33,972 nucleotides of DNA from Caldilineaceae bacterium. Its GTDB lineage: Bacteria; Chloroflexota; Anaerolineae; Caldilineales; Caldilineaceae. The stretch lies in the NCBI GenBank assembly GCA_018003515.1, contig JAGNDO010000058.1, positions 1-33,972 on the forward strand, given 5' to 3'. The position numbers were made by a program, and so were the translations under genes. Positions within the stretch are counted from its first letter, which is position 1, and every line of letters starts with the position of its first letter. The notes beneath the pieces are model-generated. The model saw only the letters and a program-made list of their open reading frames with translations, had not been told where the DNA came from and did not search any database. Below are positions 7,362-14,954 of this stretch, piece after piece.

Positions 7362-9233
7362 ATGCAAATAATCGCCCTGATTTTGATCGTGGTTGCCGCC
7401 ACCACCCTCTATATCACCCGCTGGCTCTCGACGGAGGTGACGTCGATCCTGGCCATTGCGGCCCTGGCCTTGACCAATGTGCTGACCCCCGCGGAGGCCT
7501 TTGCGGGCTTTTCCAGCACGGCCACCCTGACCGTGGGGGCCATGTTTGTGTTGAGCGCCGGGTTGTTGCGCACGGGGGCGTTGGAGGCTGTCACCATCCG
7601 CCTGGCCGACTTTTCCAGGGGCAGCCCCACGCGTTTGCTCTTGCTCTTGGGCATCATCATCCCCATTGCCAGTGCTTTCATGAACAACACACCCGTGGTG
7701 GTGATGATGATCCCGGTGATCCTCTCCCTCAGCGCCCGCTTCAAGATTCAGCCCTCCAAGCTGTTGATCCCCGTGAGCTATTTTGCGGTCCTGGGCGGCA
7801 CCATCACCCTGATCGGCACCAGCACCAACATTTTGATCGACGATCTCTATCGCAAGAGCGGCGGACCGGGGTTTGGCCTCTTTGATTTCGCACCCTTGGG
7901 GCTGATCTACTGCGTGATCGGTGTGGGGATCATCGTGGTGATGAGCCAGCGCTTGTTGCCGGATCGAGCATCCTTGGCCGGGTTGGGCAGTCAGGGCCAT
8001 TCGGCCTACATCACCGAACTTCAGATTGACGCCAACAGCCGGCTCTTGGGTCTGCAAGCTGGCGAGATCTTCCAGGGGCTGCCCAAGGGCCGGGTCAGCA
8101 GCCTGCGCCACCCCCATCGACACCGGCGCATCCAGGCTCCCTCCGCAGCCCAACGGGCCGGCCAGGGGGACGACGGCGACCGCATCGAATTGCTGGAGGT
8201 CTTCCGGGGCGACGAGATCTTCCATTCGGACCAGACCCGAGGGCTGATTCTGGCCGAGGGGGACGCCCTGCTGGTCTCCGGGACGCCCAAGACCATTGCC
8301 CTCTTTATGCAGGCCAATGGGGTCAAGTTGGCTTCGGTGATGGAGGATGAAGTGCGCTCGCAGACGCCGCGCATTGAGCAACAGGTGGTGGAGGCGGTAG
8401 TCCTGCCCGACTCGCCCTTTGGCAACCGCTTGTTGCCGGAGCTGGGCTTCTATCGCTATGAAAATGTGAGCGTGATGGGGGTGCAGCGCCAGGGCCGTCA
8501 GCGCCGGTCCGGGCTGCGCAACCTGCGCTTGCAGAGCGGGGACGTGCTGCTCTTGCGGGGGGAACCGGAGAAGTTGCGCGGGTTGGCGGACCGGGGCAAT
8601 CTGCTGTTGGTGGAGGGGGTGGAGACCAGCATCATCCGCAAGGAGAAGAACCGGGTGGCCCTGCTGATCATGGCCGGGGTGATCGGGCTGGCCATCTTCA
8701 GCCCCATCCCCATTTCCCTGCTGGCCCTGGGCGGGGCGGCCCTCATGATCCTCACCCGCTGCCTGCGCGTGGACGAGGCCGTGGGTTCCCTGGACCCAAG
8801 CACCCTCCTGCTCCTGGCCGCCACCATCCCCATGGGGTTGGCGATGGAAAGCACAGGGCTGGCCCGATCTGCGGTGGAGGGGCTGTTGGCCCTGGCCGGC
8901 AACGCCAGCCCCCTGGTCTTCCTCAGCCTCTTCTATCTCTTCACCAGCCTGTTGACCCAGATCATCTCCAACAACGCGGTGGCGGTCCTGCTGACGCCCA
9001 TCGCCATCAACCTGGCCCTGGGCTTGGGGCTGAGTCCCACCCCCTTTCTCATGGCCGTGGCCTTTGGGGCCAGCGCCAGCTTCATGACCCCCATGGGCTA
9101 CCAGACCAACGCCATCGTCATGGGGCCAGGCGGCTACACCTTCGCCGACTACCTGCGCATGGGCGTCCCGCTCCAGATCGTCATGTGGATCACGGCGTCA
9201 GTAGCGATTCCGTTAATCTGGCCGTTGGGGTGA
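7362..9233 (+). CDS. SLC13 family permease with central TrkA_C (RCK_C) domains
   Basis: A 623-residue membrane transporter. N-terminal helices (residues 1-200) contain the first re-entrant hairpin with FMNNTPVVV and GTSTNILI; the C-terminal half (about 430-623) contains the matching SNNAVAVLLTP and GYQTNAIVMGP motifs, the substrate/Na+-binding pairs of the DASS/SLC13 fold. Between them, about 225-420 is soluble and holds two RCK_C-like segments (ITELQIDANSRLLG and VEAVVLPDSPFGN). Such proteins import di-/tricarboxylates or sulfate; substrate is not resolvable. AAGGA lies 8 nt before the ATG. Divergent from the Het-C-like gene across 61 bp. Its TGA lies in an octamer array. Confidence 0.9.
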   Translation: MQIIALILIVVAATTLYITRWLSTEVTSILAIAALALTNVLTPAEAFAGFSSTATLTVGAMFVLSAGLLRTGALEAVTIRLADFSRGSPTRLLLLLGIIIPIASAFMNNTPVVVMMIPVILSLSARFKIQPSKLLIPVSYFAVLGGTITLIGTSTNILIDDLYRKSGGPGFGLFDFAPLGLIYCVIGVGIIVVMSQRLLPDRASLAGLGSQGHSAYITELQIDANSRLLGLQAGEIFQGLPKGRVSSLRHPHRHRRIQAPSAAQRAGQGDDGDRIELLEVFRGDEIFHSDQTRGLILAEGDALLVSGTPKTIALFMQANGVKLASVMEDEVRSQTPRIEQQVVEAVVLPDSPFGNRLLPELGFYRYENVSVMGVQRQGRQRRSGLRNLRLQSGDVLLLRGEPEKLRGLADRGNLLLVEGVETSIIRKEKNRVALLIMAGVIGLAIFSPIPISLLALGGAALMILTRCLRVDEAVGSLDPSTLLLLAATIPMGLAMESTGLARSAVEGLLALAGNASPLVFLSLFYLFTSLLTQIISNNAVAVLLTPIAINLALGLGLSPTPFLMAVAFGASASFMTPMGYQTNAIVMGPGGYTFADYLRMGVPLQIVMWITASVAIPLIWPLG

Positions 9234-9384
9234 AGGGGTGAGCGGGTGAGCGGGTGAAGGGGTGAAGGGGTGAAGGGGTGAAGGGGTGAAGGGGTGAAGG
9301 GGTGAAGGGGTGGCAATCACCCTTTCACCCCTTCACCCGCTCACCCCTTCACCCGCTCACCCCTTCACCCGCTCACCCGCTCAC
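9227..9384. repeat. Octamer inverted array (GGGGTGAA / TTCACCCC)
   Basis: About ten GGGGTGAA or GCGGGTGA units run to 9312, then after a few bases the complement (TTCACCCC, CGCTCACC) continues to 9384. It lies between two convergent genes and contains both stop codons (9231-9233 plus and 9365-9367 minus), so the last residues of the minus-strand protein (RVSG) are repeat-encoded. A very long hairpin is possible. Confidence 0.9.
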
Positions 9385-11746
9385 GACTCAGACCCGCCAT
9401 CAACATCCACGCCACCGCATAGATCCCCATGCCCACCAGCAATGTGCCCCGCAGACCGATGTTGAGGCTGACAACTGTGGCCAGGACCGAGGCGACCACG
9501 GAGGTGGCTCCGTTGATCCCCCACATCCACGGGATGAGTTGGGGACGCACTTTGTCCAGGGCGGCGATGCCAAGGGGCATGGGCATACCCATGAAGAGGC
9601 CAAGGGGCGCGATCAGCAGCACGGAGAGGGCGATGCGGGCGGGCAGTTCCAGGTGCAGTTGGCTGCCCAGGAAGGGGGTGAGGGTGAGGGCGTAGACGGT
9701 CAGCAGGGCCAACAGCACGGGCAACACCCGCACGGCCAGCCGGGCCGGCCGATCCCCGGCCCATTTGCCGCTGAGGTAGCTGCCCACGCCGCTGAAGAGC
9801 AGGACGCTGAACAGGATCACGGCCAGGGCGTAGATGGGGTGGCCCAGGAAGAGGCCAAAACGCTGGATCAGGGGGATCTCCACCAGCAGGAAGGCCAACC
9901 CCAGGGCCACAAAGTAGCCCACATAGAGCCAGCGGCCCGGCGCGCTGGCCAGGGCATCCCGGCGCTTCCACCACAGGGGGACCAGGATGGTGAGTATGGC
10001 CAGCACGCTGACGATCACCAGCAAACTGTACAGCACAAAGATGCCCTGGTTGTTCATGTTGCTGACGCCCTGCTCGTTGCGCAAATCCCCCAGGTTGCCC
10101 AGGCGCAGGGTATAGAAAAAGTAGGGCTTGTCGTCCGTGGTGGGGGAGACGTCTGCCGGGTAGTTGTCCCAGAAGTCGGCCCGATTTTGGTTGTAGATCA
10201 GGTCACGCACGGGGGGCTCGGCCACCCGGCCAGGGATCTGCAAGGCCGTGAAGCCCCGTTCCTCGCTCACCCGCAGCAAGGTATCGGTCTCCTCGGTGGT
10301 GAAGGGCGAACGCTTGACCAGCAACGTGGCGATCAACGCTTCGGGCCGGATCACGATGGCGATGTGATCGGCGGGGTTCTCGATGCCCAGGTTTTCCAGG
10401 GCGGTGAGGGCCACGGCGGTCATGCGCAATGTCTCCGTGGGCCGGTCGCCGTGGAACCAGCGGCTCATGGTGAAGATGCCATCTGGGGTCAGGTGGTCGA
10501 TATAGTCCTCGAAGGCCTCCACAGTGTAGAGGTTGCTCTCGCTGAGGACAAAGGCCCCGGCACTGGTGGCCGCCCAGGTGTCCACCAAGCTGGACTGGAT
10601 GATCTCCCACTTGTCCTCGGCCCGGGCGATGAAGTTGCGCCCCTCGTCCACAGTGATGTTGACATTGGGCAGATCGTAGATGCCGCCGCTCAAATTGCCG
10701 AACTCGTCCACGGCCTGGAGCATGAGGGGGTTGATCTCCACCCCATCCACCTGGGCCTGGCCGGACGCCAGGGCGGCCAGCACATCCCGTCCGCCGCCGG
10801 GGCCGATGACCAGGACATGGGCATCCTGGCGCAGGTTGTAGGCCAGGTTGGTGACATCGTTCATCAGATAGCGGGCCTTCTCCAGGTCGCCGTCGTAGAG
10901 GGCGATGGGCGTGGCCGCGTCCCCGTCGATGAGCAGGATCACCTGCTCGGCCAGGGTGGGCCGGTTGGGGTCGCCGCTGAGACCCCACCCCTCCATCTCC
11001 GCATTGGTCAGACGGAAGCCCACGATGCGGCTAAAGCTGTTCCACTGCTCGAAGACCCGGTCCCGCTGGGTGGCTTCGTCCACGCCCTTGACCCGGTTGA
11101 TCTGGAAGAGGCCCAGGGGACCATCCAGCACCAACAGCAGGGCCAGAAAAGCCATCACCCCGATCCCGGCCAAACGCAGCCTGCGCTGGGGCCAGCCAAA
11201 GATCAGCCCGGCCAGCGCGCCCATGCCGGCGATCACCACAATGCCCTGGGGCGCGGGCACAAAGGTGAGCAGGATCAAGGTCAGCGCACAGCCCAGGCCG
11301 GCCCCCACCAGATCATAGAAATAGACCCGGCTGATCACCTGGCTACGATGGCGAAAAGCCAGAGAAATCGCCATGCCCCCCAGCAAAAAGGGGATGGCGG
11401 CCAGGATGTAGATATAGGTCAGTTGCCGAAAACTCTGCCACGAAATGCCCCCATCAAAGGGAATGCGGATGATGATGGCAAAGATCACGGGCAGGCTGGC
11501 GGCAAAAAGCAGCATCCACCGGCTGGACTGGCTCTCCAACTTCTCCACCGGGAAGCGCTCCGGCCACAGATAGAGATAGATGGCCCCCGCCCCCAGGCCA
11601 AAGAGGGCCAAAGAGATGGCCATAAAGGCGAAGTGATACCACATGGTCACCGAAAAAACACGGGTGAAGGTCAATTCCAGCATCAAGGTGGCCATGGCGG
11701 CCAGGCTGATGCCCAGAAAGTAGCGTTGGGTGGTTCCGTTGGTCAA
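9365..11746 (-). CDS. Membrane-embedded spermidine-synthase-like protein
   Basis: A 793-residue protein: about seven N-terminal membrane helices (residues 5-230), a soluble SAM-type Rossmann domain with VLVIGPGGGRDVLAAL (about residue 310), VDGVEINPLML and DEGRNFIARAEDKWEII as in spermine/spermidine synthases, then about seven further helices from about residue 570. Homologous fused proteins are common in bacteria, but most have no proven aminopropyltransferase activity. I chose the TTG at 11746 because AGGAG is 7 nt upstream and homologous sequence (RYFLGISLAAMATLMLEL) begins just after it; the frame extends to 11875 only through a GC-rich repeat. A promoter at 11883-11911 would give a 130-nt leader containing that repeat. 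Confidence 0.85.
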   Translation of the reverse strand: MTNGTTQRYFLGISLAAMATLMLELTFTRVFSVTMWYHFAFMAISLALFGLGAGAIYLYLWPERFPVEKLESQSSRWMLLFAASLPVIFAIIIRIPFDGGISWQSFRQLTYIYILAAIPFLLGGMAISLAFRHRSQVISRVYFYDLVGAGLGCALTLILLTFVPAPQGIVVIAGMGALAGLIFGWPQRRLRLAGIGVMAFLALLLVLDGPLGLFQINRVKGVDEATQRDRVFEQWNSFSRIVGFRLTNAEMEGWGLSGDPNRPTLAEQVILLIDGDAATPIALYDGDLEKARYLMNDVTNLAYNLRQDAHVLVIGPGGGRDVLAALASGQAQVDGVEINPLMLQAVDEFGNLSGGIYDLPNVNITVDEGRNFIARAEDKWEIIQSSLVDTWAATSAGAFVLSESNLYTVEAFEDYIDHLTPDGIFTMSRWFHGDRPTETLRMTAVALTALENLGIENPADHIAIVIRPEALIATLLVKRSPFTTEETDTLLRVSEERGFTALQIPGRVAEPPVRDLIYNQNRADFWDNYPADVSPTTDDKPYFFYTLRLGNLGDLRNEQGVSNMNNQGIFVLYSLLVIVSVLAILTILVPLWWKRRDALASAPGRWLYVGYFVALGLAFLLVEIPLIQRFGLFLGHPIYALAVILFSVLLFSGVGSYLSGKWAGDRPARLAVRVLPVLLALLTVYALTLTPFLGSQLHLELPARIALSVLLIAPLGLFMGMPMPLGIAALDKVRPQLIPWMWGINGATSVVASVLATVVSLNIGLRGTLLVGMGIYAVAWMLMAGLSRERVSG

Positions 11747-11790
11747 GAGAGATCTCCTGTTGCATAAAACGTGAAACGTGGTCTCGTGCG

Positions 11791-11857
11791 GCCCCCCGGC
11801 CCCCAATTCTGGGGGTGATTGTGGACGATTCCCCCAAAGTTGGGGGGGAGGGGAGCC
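11791..11857 (-). repeat. GC-rich double-hairpin leader element, copy A
   Basis: On the minus strand: hairpin 1 CCCCCCAACTTTGGGGG, a spacer holding CGTCCA, hairpin 2 CCCCCAGAATTGGGGG, then CCGGGGGG. The same order and orientation recurs at 17948-18025 and 20524-20603. It ends 45 nt before the TTG start of the spermidine-synthase-like gene and lies inside its predicted transcript leader. Confidence 0.85.
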
Positions 11858-11882
11858 AACATGCCCCTGGCACAATTGAAAT

Positions 11883-11911
11883 AGTATAGCCTATGGGCTT
11901 TGCCCCCACAA
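11883..11911 (-). promoter_or_regulatory. Promoter for the spermidine-synthase-like gene
   Basis: Reading the minus strand, TTGTGG (11911-11906) is separated by exactly 17 nt from TATACT (11888-11883). Transcription would begin near 11876, giving a leader of about 130 nt that contains the GC-rich double hairpin. Assigned by consensus only. The remainder of the 301-bp gap (11747-12047) holds the repeat and the divergent promoter at 11972. Confidence 0.55.
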
Positions 11912-11971
11912 AAAGCGGCCCGGATAGAGGGTGTGCATCTCTTTCAATCCCATCCCATCAAGCCTCGATCT

Positions 11972-12000
11972 TTGACAAGCCTCCCCATGACGCATATAGT
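11972..12000 (+). promoter_or_regulatory. Near-consensus promoter for the ribA-like cluster
   Basis: A perfect TTGACA (11972-11977), a 17-nt spacer and TATAGT (11995-12000), five of six matches to TATAAT. Transcription would start near 12007, 41 nt before the ATG of the fusion gene. No FMN riboswitch sequence pattern is visible in this leader, which is too short to hold one. Confidence 0.7.
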
Positions 12001-12047
12001 TAAACGATACCCAACATGCATCACCCATCACCCGAACCGCGCCGCCT

Positions 12048-13358
12048 ATGACTCCTTTGAGTGTACGCCAACAGACCTCCGCCCGCATTCCCACCGAAGA
12101 GGGCCAATTCCAATTGTGCTATTACAGCAACAATCGGGACAAAAAGGAGCATCTGGCCCTGGTGATGGGCCAGGTGGCGGGCCAGGAAAATGTGCTGGTG
12201 CGGGTCCACTCCGAATGCTTCACCGGGGATGTGCTGGGCTCCCTGCGCTGTGACTGCGGTCCCCAACTCCACGAGGCCATGCAGCGCATCGCCGAAGCAG
12301 GCCAGGGCGTTCTGATCTACCTGCGCCAGGAAGGCCGGGGCATCGGCCTGTTGAGCAAGCTGCGGGCCTACAACTTGCAGGACGACGGCTACGACACGGT
12401 TGACGCCAACCTGGCCCTGGGCCACCAGGCCGACGAGCGGGAATACAGCATGGCCGCCCGCATCTTGGCGGATCTGGGCGTACGCTCCATCCGCCTGCTC
12501 ACCAACAACCCGACCAAGATCGAAAGCCTGCGCGCCTTGGGCGTCACCGTGGCGGACCGGGTGGCCATGCCCCCCCAGGTCAACAGCGAAAACTCGGTCT
12601 ATTTGACCACCAAAGTGCGCCGCATGCGCCACCTGCTCAACCTGGACTCCCCCCAAATTGACCCCAACGAATCCGCCGAAATCCTGGCGGACCTGACAGA
12701 AGCCGCCGCCGACTGCCTCGCCCGCACGGGCCGCCCCCACGTCACCCTGGCCTATGCCCAAAGCCTGGATGGCAGCATCACCGCCCAGCCCGGCTCGCCC
12801 CTGGCCCTCAGCGGACCCCAAGCCCTGGCCCTCACCCACCGCCTGCGCGCCAACCACGACGCCATCCTGGTCGGCATCGGCACCGTCCTGGCCGACAACC
12901 CCCAACTCACCGTGCGCCTGGGCGACGGTCCCAACCCCCAACCCGTCATTCTGGACAGCAGCCTGCGCACACCGCCCGCCGCCAACCCCGCCGCCCCCTG
13001 GATCTTCACCGCAGACCCCGTGGACCCGCAGCGCCGCGCCGCCCTGGAAGCCTCCGGAGCGACCCTTTTTGTCGTCCCCGTTGGGGAGGATGAAAAGCTC
13101 GACCTGGTCTCGGTCTTGTCCCAGTTGGGAGAAATGAGCATCCGGTCGGTCATGGTCGAAGGGGGCGCAGAGATCCTCCAAGCATTTCTGGGCCAGGGTC
13201 TGGCGGACCGCGCCGTGATCACCGTGGCCCCCCGCTTCGTGGGCGGCCTCAACCCATACACCCATCAGGCCGAGCGAACTTTCCCCCACATTGCCAATCC
13301 GTCTGTCATCCAACTTGGCCATGACACTATCATTTGGGGACGATTGACTTTTGAATAA
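12048..13358 (+). CDS. GTP cyclohydrolase II fused to a RibD-type reductase domain
   Basis: A 436-residue fusion. Residues 8-205 are GTP cyclohydrolase II: zinc ligands Cys57, Cys68 and Cys70 in HSECFTGDVLGSLRCDCG, the RQEGRGIGL catalytic loop, and Tyr108, equivalent by alignment to E. coli RibA Tyr105. Residues 228-435 are a RibD C-terminal reductase domain: QSLDGSI, LRANHDAILVGIGTVLADNP, and VMVEGGAEILQAFL. It would convert GTP to the 2,5-diamino-pyrimidinone ribosyl phosphate and reduce the ribosyl to ribityl with NAD(P)H, without the deaminase step. There is no RibB or RibD deaminase domain. No clear ribosome site precedes the ATG. It overlaps the next gene by 8 bp. Confidence 0.9.
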   Translation: MTPLSVRQQTSARIPTEEGQFQLCYYSNNRDKKEHLALVMGQVAGQENVLVRVHSECFTGDVLGSLRCDCGPQLHEAMQRIAEAGQGVLIYLRQEGRGIGLLSKLRAYNLQDDGYDTVDANLALGHQADEREYSMAARILADLGVRSIRLLTNNPTKIESLRALGVTVADRVAMPPQVNSENSVYLTTKVRRMRHLLNLDSPQIDPNESAEILADLTEAAADCLARTGRPHVTLAYAQSLDGSITAQPGSPLALSGPQALALTHRLRANHDAILVGIGTVLADNPQLTVRLGDGPNPQPVILDSSLRTPPAANPAAPWIFTADPVDPQRRAALEASGATLFVVPVGEDEKLDLVSVLSQLGEMSIRSVMVEGGAEILQAFLGQGLADRAVITVAPRFVGGLNPYTHQAERTFPHIANPSVIQLGHDTIIWGRLTFE

Positions 13359-14403
13359 CCACCGAGTACTCTTTATCGGCCCCCGTTCCATACAGATCGA
13401 AACCACCTCACAGCCCCAACCCGCCGCCGGCCAATTGTTGGTCCGCACCCTGATCTCCGCCATCAGCCCCGGCACGGAAATGCTGGTCTATCGGGACCAG
13501 TTCCCCGCCGACCTGCCCGTGGACGCCGCCATCCCCGGCATGGGGGAACGCTTCGCCTATCCGCTTCAATATGGCTATGCGGTCGTGGGCGAAGTCATGG
13601 CCGCCGGGGTCAACGCCGATGAAAGCTGGCTGGGCCAACGGGTCTTCGCCTTCCATCCCCACGAAGCCTTCTTCTGCGCCACGCCGGATCAACTGATTCC
13701 GGTGCCCGACGACATCCCCACAGAGTTGGCCGCGCTCTTGCCCAACATGGAAACCGCCGTCAACCTTGTGCTGGACGCCGCCCCCAAACTGGGCGAAACC
13801 GTGATCATCCTGGGCCAGGGCATCGTCGGGCTGTTGACCACCGCCCTCCTGGCCCGCTTCCCCTTGCAGACCCTGATCACCCTGGACGCCTACCCCCTGC
13901 GCCGAGCCCTGTCCGAAGATCTGGGTGCCCATCACAGCCTGGACCCCGCAGACCCGGCCTGGGCCAATCTGCTCACGGCTCCCTCTTCGCCCCCAAAGAC
14001 TGACGAGGCGAATCCTCCCGGCGCTGACCTGATCTTGGAGCTGTCGGGCAATCCTGCCGCTTTGGACCAAGCCATCGCCTGGGCGGGCTACGCCGGGCGC
14101 ATTGTGATCGGCTCCTGGTATGGCCAGAAACAGGCCAGCCTCAACCTGGGCGGCGGCTTCCACCGCAAGCGGCTGCACCTGACCAGCAGCCAGGTCAGCA
14201 CCCTCGCCCCCGCCCTCACCGGGCGCTGGACCCACCTCCGCCGCCTGGACGCCGCCTGGGACGCCCTGCGCACCCTGGCCGACCAGATCAACACCGACCG
14301 GCTCATCACCCACCGCTTCCCCATTCCTCATGCCGCTGACGCCTATTCGCTCATCGATCAGCAAACAGGGGAGACGGTACAGGTACTCATCGACTACCCG
14401 TAG
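13351..14403 (+). CDS. MDR-family (alcohol dehydrogenase-like) oxidoreductase without zinc ligands
   Basis: A 350-residue medium-chain dehydrogenase. The N-terminal catalytic domain has AISPGTEML where zinc alcohol dehydrogenases carry the catalytic Cys motif, and the four-Cys structural zinc loop is absent, as in BchC-like and other zinc-less MDR enzymes. A Rossmann fold follows, with VIILGQGIVGLL (about residues 150-161) and LDAYPLRR, suited to NAD(P)H. It starts with TTG at 13351, overlapping the stop of the fusion gene by 8 bp, so it is translationally coupled to it and should act in the same pathway, perhaps on the side chain of the pyrimidine or pterin. Its TAG is the start of a palindromic spacer. 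Confidence 0.85.
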   Translation: MNNHRVLFIGPRSIQIETTSQPQPAAGQLLVRTLISAISPGTEMLVYRDQFPADLPVDAAIPGMGERFAYPLQYGYAVVGEVMAAGVNADESWLGQRVFAFHPHEAFFCATPDQLIPVPDDIPTELAALLPNMETAVNLVLDAAPKLGETVIILGQGIVGLLTTALLARFPLQTLITLDAYPLRRALSEDLGAHHSLDPADPAWANLLTAPSSPPKTDEANPPGADLILELSGNPAALDQAIAWAGYAGRIVIGSWYGQKQASLNLGGGFHRKRLHLTSSQVSTLAPALTGRWTHLRRLDAAWDALRTLADQINTDRLITHRFPIPHAADAYSLIDQQTGETVQVLIDYP

Positions 14404-14464
14404 GTGCGGTTTTTAACCGCACAAATTCACTCAGCCTGGTTGTGCGGTTGAAAACCGCACCTAC
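14400..14464. repeat. Palindromic spacer (GGTGCGGTTTTTAACCGCAC type)
   Basis: Two 25-nt arms (14400-14424 and 14440-14464) match at 24 of 25 positions in inverted orientation, and each arm is itself nearly palindromic (GTGCGGTT ... AACCGCAC). It contains the stop codon of the dehydrogenase gene at 14401-14403. The next gene starts 22 nt later, with its own ribosome site. The element may attenuate expression within the operon or be a mobile repeat. Confidence 0.9.
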
Positions 14465-14486
14465 ACCATTCAAGAAAGGCTCCCCA

Positions 14487-14864
14487 ATGTACACTGTCGC
14501 GGTCAAACGAGCCTTTGTCGCCCAACACTTCCTGATCGGGGGAGATTGGGGCGCGGAAAACGATTGGCACTCCCATGCCTATCAAGTGGAAGTGCGGCTC
14601 TACGGGGCCGAGTTGGATCAGCACGGCTATTTGGTGGACATCGTGGACATTGAGCGCAATTTGGACGAAATGGTGGCCTCTTTTCGGGACAAAACCCTCA
14701 ACGATCTGCCCGAATTTGCCGGTCTCAACCCCAGCATCGAACATTTCTCCCGGATTTTTTGCACCGACTTCTCGGCCCGCATCGCCGCGCCCAACATCAC
14801 AAGCATCACCGTGCGGTTGTGGGAGAATGAGATTGCGTGGGCGTCGTATGGGGTAAAACGTTGA
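14487..14864 (+). CDS. 6-pyruvoyltetrahydropterin synthase / QueD family protein
   Basis: A 125-residue protein of the PTPS T-fold. Zinc ligands are His14, His28 and His30 (the WHSH motif replaces the usual HGH). The position four residues before the first His of that pair, the catalytic Cys in QueD and PTPS, is Glu24. Also present are YLVDIVDIERNLD (PTPS-type LVDF strand), TLNDLPEF with NPSIEHFSR, and the C-terminal LWENEIAWASY containing the pterin-anchoring Glu. Glu in place of Cys is known in PTPS-III proteins, which release 6-hydroxymethyl-dihydropterin. The substrate here is unknown. AGAAAGG lies about 8 nt before the ATG. Position in the cluster implies action on a GTP-derived pyrimidine or pterin. 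Confidence 0.88.
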   Translation: MYTVAVKRAFVAQHFLIGGDWGAENDWHSHAYQVEVRLYGAELDQHGYLVDIVDIERNLDEMVASFRDKTLNDLPEFAGLNPSIEHFSRIFCTDFSARIAAPNITSITVRLWENEIAWASYGVKR

Positions 14865-14921
14865 TCAGTAAGGTTTTCCTCAGCGATCTTTGCATTGAAA
14901 GACCATTTATCGGCTGAAAAA

Positions 14922-14954
14922 GATTCGTGTAGATTGGTGAAGATTCGTGGATCA
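14922..14954. repeat. AGATTCGTGGATC repeat, copy 1, covering a start codon
   Basis: Sequence of the type GATTCGTGTAGATTGGTGAAG followed by ATTCGTGGATCA. The GTG start codon of the glycosyltransferase (14947-14949) lies in it. An inverted copy is at 16138-16172 at the end of the same gene; others are at 17894-17935 (inverted) and 18049-18082 (direct). Confidence 0.75.

Noticed and set aside
9302-11767. An 821-codon open frame on the plus strand opposite the spermidine-synthase-like gene
   Set aside because: It is the antisense shadow of a clear membrane/SAM-domain gene, is His/Gln/Gly-rich low-complexity sequence, and starts in the octamer array. GC-rich codon usage leaves such frames open.
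11747-12047. An FMN riboswitch upstream of the RibA-type fusion
   Set aside because: I found none of the conserved RFN-element sequence blocks, and the predicted leader is only about 41 nt.
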